This document shows, one piece after another, positions 1-8,197 of a DNA stretch of 15,754 nucleotides. This DNA comes from an uncultured Collinsella sp. (GTDB lineage Bacteria > Actinomycetota > Coriobacteriia > Coriobacteriales > Coriobacteriaceae), in the NCBI GenBank assembly GCA_958350755.1, contig CATWID010000042.1:1-15754 (forward strand), read 5' to 3'. A program made the position numbers and the translations under genes. The notes under the pieces were generated by a model. The model was not told where the DNA came from. It was given only the letters and a program-made list of their open reading frames with translations, and searched no databases. Positions within the stretch are counted from its first letter, which is position 1, and every line of letters starts with the position of its first letter.

Positions 1-7
1 AAGGGCG

Positions 8-29
8 GAGGCGGGGCATGCCCCGCCTC
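8..29. repeat. 22-bp perfect palindrome
   Basis: The two 11-base halves are exact reverse complements and centre on GCATGC. There is no T run after it, so it is not a good intrinsic terminator by itself. It lies 32 bases before a clear terminator and may be part of the 3' untranslated region of an unseen upstream gene. No function can be assigned. Confidence 0.5.
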
Positions 30-61
30 TTACACCACATCTCTGTGCGCTACCTTCCCAG

Positions 62-94
62 CGGGCCCGGATCGAGCGATCCGGGCCCGTTTTT
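62..94 (+). terminator. Rho-independent terminator of an upstream gene outside the window
   Basis: A perfect 12-bp GC-rich stem (62-73 with 78-89) closes a GAGC loop and is followed directly by five T. This is a textbook intrinsic terminator reading rightward. The gene it serves ends before base 1. Confidence 0.85.
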
Positions 95-113
95 GGGCCT
101 GTCGAAAACCCGG

Positions 114-320
114 TGGGCAAAAAATGCCAAATATGAGTACTGTCACCATTTTAGTAACAGCAAAATTGCCCTAGAAAGCGTGTTGTCGGGCCAAAATTGC
201 ATCGATTTCCGCCCGGCAGAGCCACGATCGAGCCCCAAATTAGGCGACTTTGCCGTTCTAGACCGGAAAATCGCTGTTACTAGTTTGGTAACAGTACTCA
301 TATTTGCCCTATTTTGCCCA
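114..320. repeat. Long imperfect inverted repeat (207 bp), possible MITE-like or REP-like intergenic element
   Basis: The 47-base outer arms (114-160 and 274-320) are reverse complements at about 40 of 47 positions, including an unbroken 16-base block, CAAATATGAGTACTGT, in the left arm. Complementarity continues inward in pieces, for example the CTAGAA at 171-176, so most of the 207 bp could fold as one long stem. No convincing coding frame lies inside. Together with 321-441, where I see nothing clear, it fills the gap before nadA. The layout suggests a non-autonomous mobile or structural repeat, but no target-site duplication was identified and no transposase is present. Confidence 0.6.
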
Positions 321-441
321 CGCCCCTTCGGCTAAGGCGATAAACAGGGGGTTAAATATTAAATCAGGTCCAACATCGTCTATCCATAGCGCTTCGGCTC
401 GAAAGCGACCCAGCCCAAGATCGAATTTTTATTTCAACTTT

Positions 442-485
442 ACACCTAGGTTTACAGCTGTCTTGTCAGCTGTAAACCTAGGTGT
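442..485. promoter_or_regulatory. Probable NiaR operator upstream of nadA
   Basis: A perfect 19-bp inverted repeat (442-460 and 467-485) surrounds the 6-base centre TCTTGT. The half-site contains CCTAGG followed by TTTACAGCTG. It is the only strong palindrome at the nad operon promoter, and the operon encodes a NiaR-family repressor. The right arm and centre overlap the predicted -35 box, so a bound dimer would block RNA polymerase. NiaR is known to bind palindromic sites when niacin is present. That this exact site is bound is inferred from position and symmetry. Confidence 0.7.
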
Positions 486-491
486 CATACT
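463..491 (+). promoter_or_regulatory. Predicted sigma-70-type promoter of the nad operon
   Basis: The -35 box TTGTCA (463-468) matches the consensus at five of six bases. A 17-base spacer leads to CATACT (486-491), which matches the -10 consensus at four of six. The predicted transcript would start near 498, leaving a leader of about 29 bases. The -35 and the whole spacer lie inside the inverted repeat proposed as NiaR operator. Confidence 0.6.
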
Positions 492-526
492 AAAGCCCCA
501 AGATTCGCCAAAAGAGAGGGGCCTTG

Positions 527-1552
527 ATGGCACAGAGCGCGAACATGGATGCGTCGGAGCTTGCACGCGATATCGCGGCCGGCCTAGCATCGGCAACGAC
601 GGCAACGGAGCGCGCGGCACTGGTGCCCGCAGAGCTCGTCGAGGCCATTCAGCAACTAAAAACCCAACGCGACGCGGTGATCCTGGCACACTATTACGTG
701 GCGCCCGAGGTCCAGGCTGTGGCCGATTACGTCGGCGACAGCTTCTACCTGGCAAAGCTAGCAAAGAGCCTGCCGCAGCAGACCATCGTGCTGTGCGGGG
801 TGGAGTTTATGGGCGAGAGCGCCAAGCTGCTCAATCCCACCAAGACCGTGCTGCTGCCCGAGCCGGGCGCGGACTGTCCCATGGCGCACATGGTCAAGCG
901 CGAGACGGTCGACGCGGCGCGCGCCGAGTATGGCGACGACCTTGCCGTGGTCTGCTACGTCAACTCGACGGTCGAGATTAAGAGCTGGAGTGATGTGTGC
1001 GTCACCAGCTCCAACGCCGTCAAGATCGTGTCCGAGCTGCCGCAGCAGCATATCCTGTTCATTCCCGACCAAAACCTGGGCCGCTTCGTAGCCGAGCAGG
1101 TGCCGCAAAAGCACGTCATCCTCAACAACGGCTACTGCCCGCGCCACCACATCATTACCGTCGAGCAGATCGTCGATGCGCAGGAGGCCCACCCCGACGC
1201 GCTCGTGCTGGCGCACCCCGAGTGCAAGGCCGACGTGCTGGCCGAGGCCGACTACATCGGCTCCACCGCCGGCATCATCAAGTATGCCGAGGAGTCCGAC
1301 GCGAGCGAGTTCATTATCGTGACGGTCCGCGGCGTGCTCTATGAGCTCGAGCGCCGCTGCCAGGGCATCGGCAAGAAGTTCTACTTCCCCGCGGTGCAGC
1401 CCACCTGCGTCAACATGGACCTCATCACGCTCGAAAAGCTCGTGCGCTGCCTGGAGACGGGCGAGGGCGAAGTGCAGATCGGCGTGTCGGACGAGGCTGC
1501 CGACCAGGCCAAGCTCACGCTCGATCGTATGCTCGAGTACGCAGCACGCTAG
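527..1552 (+). CDS. nadA: Quinolinate synthase NadA
   Basis: NadA condenses iminoaspartate with dihydroxyacetone phosphate to give quinolinate, using an oxygen-sensitive [4Fe-4S] cluster, in the cytosol. The 341-residue protein shows family blocks throughout: LAHYYVAPEVQ near residues 53-63, DYVGDSFYLAK near 67-77, LCGVEFMGESAK at 89-100, and LAHPECKADV with DYIGSTAGIIKYA at 228-254. The three cluster ligands are probably Cys117 (ADCPMA), Cys204 (GYCPRHH) and Cys294 (PTCVNMD). Their spacings of 87 and 90 fit known NadA proteins. The ATG at 527 was chosen because GAGAGGGG (513-520) sits at Shine-Dalgarno distance; a TTG directly before it at 524 is possible. It is the first gene of nadA-nadB-nadC-niaR, 55 bases before nadB. 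It starts inside the predicted NiaR-controlled transcript. Confidence 0.96.
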   Translation: MAQSANMDASELARDIAAGLASATTATERAALVPAELVEAIQQLKTQRDAVILAHYYVAPEVQAVADYVGDSFYLAKLAKSLPQQTIVLCGVEFMGESAKLLNPTKTVLLPEPGADCPMAHMVKRETVDAARAEYGDDLAVVCYVNSTVEIKSWSDVCVTSSNAVKIVSELPQQHILFIPDQNLGRFVAEQVPQKHVILNNGYCPRHHIITVEQIVDAQEAHPDALVLAHPECKADVLAEADYIGSTAGIIKYAEESDASEFIIVTVRGVLYELERRCQGIGKKFYFPAVQPTCVNMDLITLEKLVRCLETGEGEVQIGVSDEAADQAKLTLDRMLEYAAR

Positions 1553-1607
1553 AACAATGTGGCATGAGGGATGGTCCCTTATGTCACATTCAAGGGAGAG
1601 GATTCCT

Positions 1608-2984
1608 GTGGAAACCAAGCAATACCCCGACATGGAGTGCGACGTCGTCATTGCCGGCTGCGGCGTAGCGGGCCTGTACGCGGCTCTCAATCTGCCGACG
1701 AGCACGCGCGTGATCATGCTCTCCAAGGGCGCCGTCGACGAGTGCGATTCGATGCTCGCGCAGGGCGGCATTTGCGTGCTGCCCGAAGGTTCAGACTACG
1801 ATGCCTTCTTTGAGGACACCATGCACGCCGGCCACTACGAGAACCGCCGCGAGAGCGTCGACATCATGATCCGCTCGAGCCGCTCGGTCATCAACGACCT
1901 GCTAGCGATGGGCGTGGATTTTGAGCGCAAGGCCGACGGCAGCCTCAACTTTACCCGCGAGGGTGCGCACAGCCGCCCGCGCATTGCCTTCCATGCCGAC
2001 ATTACGGGCAAGGAGATCACGACCAAGCTGCTCCAGGCTGTTCGCAAGCTGGATAACGTGCAGATTCTGGAGCACGTGGCCATGACCGACATCCTGACCG
2101 TCGAGCGCGATGGTACCACGGTGTGCACCGGCGTCGTCGCCGTTCCCGTGGACGAGAACAGCTCGGTTCGTCCTGCCGACGAGCTGGCAAATACCGCCGA
2201 GGGCGTGCATGCCGGCGAGCCGTTTAAGATCCATGCCCGCCATACGCTGTGGGCGACGGGCGGTATCGGCGGCGTGTACGACCATTCGACTAACTACCCG
2301 CAGCTCACGGGCGATGCATGCTACATCGCTCAGGAGCATGGCATTAAGATGGAGCACCTGGACTACGTGCAGATTCACCCCACGGGGCTGTTCTCGCCGC
2401 AGCCGGGTCGCACCTTCCTGATCAGCGAGAGCTGCCGCGGCGAGGGCGCGATTTTGCTCAACGCCGCCGGCGAGCGCTTTACCGACGAGCTTCAGCCGCG
2501 CGATGTGGTCGCTGCCGCTATTCGCGAGCAGATGAAGCAGGACGGTACCGAGCACGAGTGGCTGAGTTTTGCCCCCGTCGAGCGCGATGTGGTGACCGGG
2601 CACTTTGCCAACATTCGCGCGCGCTGCCTGGAGGACGGCCGCGACATCTTGGACGAGCCCATCCCCGTTACGCCCACGCAGCACTACTTTATGGGTGGCG
2701 TATGGGTCGATAAGGACGGCCGCACCTCGATGCCCGAGCTCTACGCCGCGGGCGAGACGGCCTGCAATGGCGTGCACGGCAAGAACCGCCTGGCTTCTAA
2801 CAGCCTGCTCGAGTCCCTAGTTTGGGGCCGCCGCGCTGCTTGGCGTATGCGCACCGGCGAGTCGCTGACCGTGGAGCAGGCCGGTGAGCCCGCGCTTGAC
2901 GGACGTCACCGCGCCCTGAGCGCCGAGACCCTTGCAATCGATGATTTGGCCCGTGCCGCCGGCACGCAGACCGTGGAGGAGTAG
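1608..2984 (+). CDS. nadB: L-aspartate oxidase NadB, short form
   Basis: NadB oxidises L-aspartate to iminoaspartate with FAD. In an anaerobe fumarate is the likely electron acceptor. The 458-residue protein has the FAD dinucleotide motif GCGVAG at 17-22, SMLAQGG at 48-54, EGAHSRPRIAFHADITG at 118-134, ATGGIGG at 216-222, QIHPTGL at 255-261, RDVVAAAI at 298-305, HYFMGG at 359-364 and the C-terminal FAD block ELYAAGETACNGVHGKNRL at 377-395. It ends about 45 residues after that block, so it is shorter than the usual 530-540 residues and seems to lack most of the C-terminal helical domain. The frame has no break. GTG 1608 was chosen because GGGAGAGG (1594-1601) is ideally placed. An in-frame ATG at 1581 with GAGGG before it is an alternative. 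The stop is three bases before nadC. Confidence 0.95.
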   Translation: METKQYPDMECDVVIAGCGVAGLYAALNLPTSTRVIMLSKGAVDECDSMLAQGGICVLPEGSDYDAFFEDTMHAGHYENRRESVDIMIRSSRSVINDLLAMGVDFERKADGSLNFTREGAHSRPRIAFHADITGKEITTKLLQAVRKLDNVQILEHVAMTDILTVERDGTTVCTGVVAVPVDENSSVRPADELANTAEGVHAGEPFKIHARHTLWATGGIGGVYDHSTNYPQLTGDACYIAQEHGIKMEHLDYVQIHPTGLFSPQPGRTFLISESCRGEGAILLNAAGERFTDELQPRDVVAAAIREQMKQDGTEHEWLSFAPVERDVVTGHFANIRARCLEDGRDILDEPIPVTPTQHYFMGGVWVDKDGRTSMPELYAAGETACNGVHGKNRLASNSLLESLVWGRRAAWRMRTGESLTVEQAGEPALDGRHRALSAETLAIDDLARAAGTQTVEE

Positions 2985-2987
2985 ACC

Positions 2988-3848
2988 ATGAATCCCATTA
3001 CCATGAAGCTCGTCGTCGATGATCTGATTTTGCAGGCTCTGCGCGAGGACATCACGTTTGAGGACGTGAGTACGGCGAGCGTGTGCCCTACGGCGCGCCC
3101 CGCTACCGTTGAGCTCATCGCCAAGGCCGATGGCATCATCGCCGGCTTGGATGTGTTCGCTCGCACCTTTGAGCTGCTGGATTCGCAGAGCTCGGTGCTG
3201 TTTGATGTTGCCGACGGTGACGAGGTGCACGCCGGCGACCACGTGGGCCAGGTGCGCGGCGATGCGCGCGTATTGCTTTCGGGCGAGCGCGTGGCGCTCA
3301 ACTACCTGCAGCGCATGAGCGGCATCGCTACTTACACGCATCGGATGGCGGCCGCGCTCGAGGGCACCAAGACCGTGCTTGTCGACACGCGCAAGACCAC
3401 GCCGGGCATGCGCGTCTTCGAGAAGGCAGCAGTCGAGATCGGCGGTGGCAGCAACCACCGCTATAACCTGTCGACGGCCGTCATGCTCAAGGACAACCAC
3501 ATCGATGCAGCCGGTGGCGTGACGCGCGCGATCGAGATGGCGCGCGCCCATGCGTCGTTTACCACGACGGTCGAGATTGAGTGCGAGAACCTGGGCATGG
3601 TACGCGAAGCCGTGGAGGCCGGTGCCGACATTATCATGTTCGACAACATGACCCATGACGACATGGCCGCCGCCATCGAGCTTATCGCCGGTCGCGCCAA
3701 GACCGAGTGTTCGGGCAATGTGGACGCCGACAACATTCGCGCCCTGGCCGACCTGGGCGTTGACTTTATTAGCTCGGGCGCCCTGACGCACTCTGCGCCG
3801 ATCCTCGACCTCTCGCTTAAGCACCTGCGTCTGCTGGACGGTAAATAA
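2988..3848 (+). CDS. nadC: Nicotinate-nucleotide pyrophosphorylase (quinolinate phosphoribosyltransferase) NadC
   Basis: NadC converts quinolinate and phosphoribosyl pyrophosphate to nicotinate mononucleotide, CO2 and pyrophosphate, the last step specific to de novo NAD synthesis. The 286-residue length is normal. Seen in order: LREDITFEDVST at 18-29, the ERVALNYLQRMSGIAT block at 100-115, DTRKTTPGMR at 133-142, VEIGGGSNHRYNL at 149-161, LKDNHI at 167-172, VEIECEN at 195-201, IIMFDNM at 215-221 and FISSGALTHSA at 260-270. These carry the basic residues and acidic pair of the family's active site. GGAGGAG at the end of nadB serves as ribosome site. The stop TAA overlaps the first base of niaR, so translation is probably coupled. 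Confidence 0.96.
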   Translation: MNPITMKLVVDDLILQALREDITFEDVSTASVCPTARPATVELIAKADGIIAGLDVFARTFELLDSQSSVLFDVADGDEVHAGDHVGQVRGDARVLLSGERVALNYLQRMSGIATYTHRMAAALEGTKTVLVDTRKTTPGMRVFEKAAVEIGGGSNHRYNLSTAVMLKDNHIDAAGGVTRAIEMARAHASFTTTVEIECENLGMVREAVEAGADIIMFDNMTHDDMAAAIELIAGRAKTECSGNVDADNIRALADLGVDFISSGALTHSAPILDLSLKHLRLLDGK

Positions 3849-4393
3849 TGAACGCCCGCGAGCGTCGCCGTGCCATCATGGGCGTGCTCGAAGGAGCCAA
3901 GGAGCCCGTTTCGGGCAGCGCACTTGCCCGCGAGGTTGGCGTGAGCCGTCAGGTCGTGGTTCAGGATATTGCCCTGTTGCGTGCCGATGGGCACGATGTC
4001 GTGGCAACCAACCGCGGTTACGTGCTGCAGGAAGCCGCGAGTAGCCCCGCCGTGCCCACGCGCTTGGTCAAGGTTCGCCACGGCGTGGAGCAGACAGGCG
4101 ATGAGCTTACGAGTATCGTCGACGCCGGAGGCGCCGTGCTCAACGTGATCGTCAATCACCGCGTGTACGGTAAGATCACGGCCGACCTGGACATCCGCAA
4201 TCGTCGCGATGTTGAGCGCTACCTGCACGATATCGAGAGCGGCAAGAGCTTTCCGCTACTAACGGTGACGAGCGGCTATCACTTCCATCGCATCGCGGCG
4301 GAGGACGAGCAAACCCTCGACGAGATCGAGGCCATGCTCAAGGAGAAGGGCTACCTTGCCGATTTAATGCCCTACGAGGATGATTTGTCCTAG
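3848..4393 (+). CDS. niaR: NiaR-family transcriptional repressor (HTH plus 3H domain)
   Basis: NiaR represses NAD synthesis or niacin uptake genes when niacin is plentiful. The 181-residue protein has an N-terminal winged helix (about 5-60, with SGSALAREVGVSRQVVVQDI as the HTH core). A C-terminal 3H domain, named for conserved histidines, follows. Visible residues are His78, Glu86, His104, and the pair His145 and His147. Three His and one Glu are the metal ligands in the Thermotoga homologue, and His78/Glu86/His145/His147 match that spacing. The start overlaps the nadC stop (TAATG), making it the last gene of the operon it probably represses. No other possible target is visible here. It is followed by a strong terminator. 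Confidence 0.93.
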   Translation: MNARERRRAIMGVLEGAKEPVSGSALAREVGVSRQVVVQDIALLRADGHDVVATNRGYVLQEAASSPAVPTRLVKVRHGVEQTGDELTSIVDAGGAVLNVIVNHRVYGKITADLDIRNRRDVERYLHDIESGKSFPLLTVTSGYHFHRIAAEDEQTLDEIEAMLKEKGYLADLMPYEDDLS

Positions 4394-4428
4394 CCCGACA
4401 CCGTCCCCAATTAGCTGCCCACGAATGC

Positions 4429-4470
4429 AAAAAAGGAGGCCTCCGCGGCGATGCGGAGGCCTCCTTTTTT
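4429..4470. terminator. Bidirectional terminator between niaR and ferredoxin
   Basis: An 18-bp perfect stem (4429-4446 with 4453-4470) has GGAGGCCTCCGC in its core, six A at the left foot and six T at the right foot, with a 6-base loop. It can end transcription both from the nad operon (plus) and from the convergent ferredoxin gene (minus). Confidence 0.92.
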
Positions 4471-4509
4471 GTGCACGGTGTACTTTTGAGTGTGCAAGTG
4501 CGGGAGTTG

Positions 4510-4695
4510 TTACTCCTCGACGATCTCGGTGATCGCGCCAGCGGGGCAAGCGTCCTGGCAAGCGCCACAGGCGACGCAGGAGTCCTCGTCAGCGACGGTG
4601 GCGACGTCCTGGAGCTCCAGAACGCCAGCGGGGCAGGAGTCGACGCAAACGCCACAAGCGATGCACTCGTCGGCATCAATTACGGGATGAGCCAT
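4510..4695 (-). CDS. 2[4Fe-4S] bacterial-type ferredoxin
   Basis: A 61-residue soluble electron carrier for low-potential redox reactions of anaerobic metabolism. It has two classical CxxCxxCxxxCP motifs: Cys11, 14, 17, 21 and Cys40, 43, 46, 50, each set followed by PAG. It is strongly acidic, with little sequence outside the clusters. The ATG at 4695 was chosen because AGAGAGGAAA lies just upstream on the minus strand and the product then begins right before the first cluster motif, as in clostridial-type ferredoxins. A longer frame upstream has no ferredoxin features. It is a single-gene unit converging on niaR, sharing the terminator. The redox partner cannot be read from context. Confidence 0.95.
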   Translation of the reverse strand: MAHPVIDADECIACGVCVDSCPAGVLELQDVATVADEDSCVACGACQDACPAGAITEIVEE

Positions 4696-4756
4696 GGTAG
4701 TTTCCTCTCTGTTGACCGACGCTACAGGCGATGCGCGTCGGTTTGATTCGGGCAAA

Positions 4757-4784
4757 AACATACCACGGGAGCGACCGTTTGCAA
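4757..4784 (-). promoter_or_regulatory. Weak candidate promoter for ferredoxin
   Basis: On the minus strand TTGCAA (4784-4779) is followed after 16 bases by TATGTT (4762-4757). Each box matches its consensus at four of six positions. The leader would be about 55 bases. It is only the best-looking pair in the region. Apart from it and the hairpin array at 4920-5089, the gene-free stretch 4711-5216 shows nothing I can name. Confidence 0.3.
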
Positions 4785-4919
4785 TACCCTCTGGCCGGCA
4801 TCTTCATACCGTTCGCCGAGTATGCCAAGGTTTACTAAAAAACACGCAGGTGGGGCTGCTGAGCTGCGTAAATGTTAGCTAAAGGTGACTTGAAATATTG
4901 AGCTATTGAGCGCGCTTGC

Positions 4920-5089
4920 GGAAAGCGCATCCCATAAATTTGCCGAAAAACGGGCCCTAGTTTCCGGTTGGACCGCCCGGCGGAAGCTGCGTCCCGGAAT
5001 CGGTGCTCAAACTGGGATGTAGCTTCCGGCTGAGCCTTCAAGAGGAAACTGTGTCCCGGAATCCACGCTCAAACCGGGACGAGCTTTCC
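4920..5089. repeat. Tandem array of three hairpin units, 62-bp period
   Basis: Three 46-nt units start at 4920, 4982 and 5044, exactly 62 bp apart, with 16-bp spacers. Each has a 14-base left arm (GGAA...CCC), an 18-base centre and a 14-base right arm (GGG...TTCC) that can pair. Units 2 and 3 agree at about 35 of 46 positions, including GTCCCGGAATC and GCTCAAAC. Unit 1 keeps the arm ends but has a different centre. In unit 2 the arms pair fully if two G-T wobbles are allowed. There is no coding frame of note. It could be binding sites, a structured RNA or a degenerate REP array. Confidence 0.7.
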
Positions 5090-5216
5090 GCAAGGCAGCC
5101 CCAGGCGCCCCCGGACGCAAACCTCAGTCATCTCTACATAGATCTCAGTAGATTTGCCGAGAACTCAAATAGCGCTTCTACCTGCGATTTTGCGAACCTA
5201 AACTCTCGGAGATAAG

Positions 5217-5243
5217 AAATCTTATATGAATTGACTTAGATTT
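5217..5243. promoter_or_regulatory. Candidate HspR operator and promoter region of dnaK
   Basis: The element reads AAATCTTATAT, five variable bases, then GACTTAGATTT, with inverted AAATCT/AGATTT ends 15 bases apart. The same 11-5-11 arrangement occurs before clpB (14513-14539), identical at 23 of 27 positions. TATATT at 5246-5251, two bases after the element, is a likely -10 box. No -35 box at normal distance is evident. The leader to the dnaK ATG would be about 95 bases. HspR is known to control dnaK operons and clpB in actinobacteria through HAIR repeats (CTTGAG/CTCAAG type), which this element resembles only weakly. No CIRCE element is present. Confidence 0.6.
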
Positions 5244-5352
5244 TGTATATTCCAGCCCATAAGGGGATACACTACATCCTGAAAGACAAGCCGAAGCGCC
5301 GCGCGACAGACCGTCGAGGCGACGCGAACGCACAAGAGAGAGGGAATTTCTA

Positions 5353-7245
<1,893 letters not shown>

Positions 7246-7247
7246 TC

Positions 7248-8090
7248 ATGTCCGCCCGTAAAGCTCGCACGGAGGCGGCCGCCGCTGGCGCCGCCCCCGT
7301 TGACTCTGAGGAGAAGGACGTGAAGATTCCCGTAGAGGCCGTTGACGATACCGAGGCCAACGAGGCCCCGGCCGCCGAGGCTGCCGAGAACCAGGTAGAG
7401 GATTCCAACAAGGAGGCGACGATGACCGAGGACGAGATGGTGGAAGCCGCTATCCGCGCCGGTGAAGAAGCCGCCGACAACGACTTTAAGCTCAAGTTCG
7501 AGCAGGCTCAGAAAGAGCTTGCCGACGTGCGCAATGAGCTCGATGCTGCGGCAGAGGCTCAGAAGGCCGCCGAGGACAAGGCAAAGGACGCCACCGAGCG
7601 TACCGCCCGCCTGCAGGCCGACTGGGAGAACTTCCGTCGCCGCACCGCCAATGAGCGTATCGCCGAGCGCGAGCGCGCGACCGAGAAGCTTGTCACCGCG
7701 CTGTTGCCGGTGATCGACGATATCGAGCGTGCAATCGACCATGCCCGTAGCCAGGAGCTTTCCGACGACTTTAAGCAGTTCGTCGATGGCGTCGATGCGG
7801 TGCATGCCAAGCTGCTCGATGTGTTTGCGCACGAGGGCGTTGAGCCCATCGACCCCAAGGGCGAGGCGTTCGATCCGCTCGAGCACCAGGCCGTGGGGCG
7901 TGTCGAGGACGCATCGCAGTACGACGAGACCGTCAACGACGTGTACCAGAAGGGCTACCGCATGGCGGATCGCATCCTGCGTTCCGCGATGGTGACGGTG
8001 ACCTACGGTGGCGAGAAGCGCCCCGCACCGGAGCCCGAAGCGGCGCCCGAGGATGCTGCGGCCGATACGGCCGAGAGCACCGAGGAGTAA
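7248..8090 (+). CDS. grpE: GrpE nucleotide exchange factor, with possible internal start at 7422
   Basis: GrpE drives ADP release from DnaK and acts as a dimer and thermosensor. From ATG 7248 the protein has 280 residues. An acidic, alanine-rich, low-complexity N-terminus occupies 1-75, a long coiled coil about 82-147 (with LQADWENFRRRT), and the beta-rich head about 148-252, with GVEPIDPKGEAFDPLEHQAV at 197-216 and VYQKGYRMADRILRSAMV at 232-249. A Pro/Glu/Ala tail ends it. An in-frame ATG at 7422 (Met59) has a near-perfect AGGAGG at 7411-7416, five bases before it. It would give a 222-residue protein nearer the usual GrpE length, while the 7248 start has only a weak GAGGA inside dnaK. Either or both may be used. 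A strong stem-loop follows. Confidence 0.95.
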   Translation: MSARKARTEAAAAGAAPVDSEEKDVKIPVEAVDDTEANEAPAAEAAENQVEDSNKEATMTEDEMVEAAIRAGEEAADNDFKLKFEQAQKELADVRNELDAAAEAQKAAEDKAKDATERTARLQADWENFRRRTANERIAERERATEKLVTALLPVIDDIERAIDHARSQELSDDFKQFVDGVDAVHAKLLDVFAHEGVEPIDPKGEAFDPLEHQAVGRVEDASQYDETVNDVYQKGYRMADRILRSAMVTVTYGGEKRPAPEPEAAPEDAAADTAESTEE

Positions 8091-8095
8091 TTGAG

Positions 8096-8126
8096 AAGGG
8101 CCCCGGGGCAACACCCGGGGCCCTTT
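8096..8126 (+). terminator. Stem-loop between grpE and dnaJ, probable partial terminator
   Basis: A perfect 12-bp stem (8096-8107 with 8114-8125) has an AGGGCCCCGGG core and a 6-base loop. Only three T followed by C follow, so termination may be incomplete. It could lower dnaJ-hspR expression relative to dnaK-grpE or fix a transcript end. Confidence 0.7.
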
Positions 8127-8154
8127 CTGGCCTAGTGCCATATGAAAGCATGAG

Positions 8155-8175
8155 CCGCCGCCCGCTGGGCGGCGG
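8155..8175 (+). other. GC hairpin in the dnaJ leader
   Basis: A perfect 9-bp stem (CCGCCGCCC with GGGCGGCGG) and a GCT loop end six bases before the dnaJ ribosome site (AGGAGAGG). There is no T run, so it is not a terminator. A hairpin of the same GCCGCCC/GGGCGGC type sits at the same place before clpB. It may protect or process the transcript, but that is a guess. Confidence 0.5.
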
Positions 8176-8197
8176 ATGAAACAGGAGAGGAGCTACG

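Noticed and set aside
304..981. 225-codon plus-strand frame overlapping the nad promoter and nadA
   Set aside because: Arg/Gly-rich out-of-frame shadow of nadA that also crosses the operator palindrome.
1341..1607. Upstream extension of nadB to 1341
   Set aside because: The first 80 residues overlap nadA in another frame and are low-complexity. The flavoprotein fold begins right after GTG 1608, which has the better ribosome site.
5140..5170. HAIR-like half-site ACTCAAA upstream of dnaK
   Set aside because: No matching CTTGAG half lies at the required distance, so it is probably chance.
5231..5251. TTGACT and TATATT as a normal dnaK promoter
   Set aside because: The spacer would be nine bases, far too short; the -10 may be real but not with this -35.
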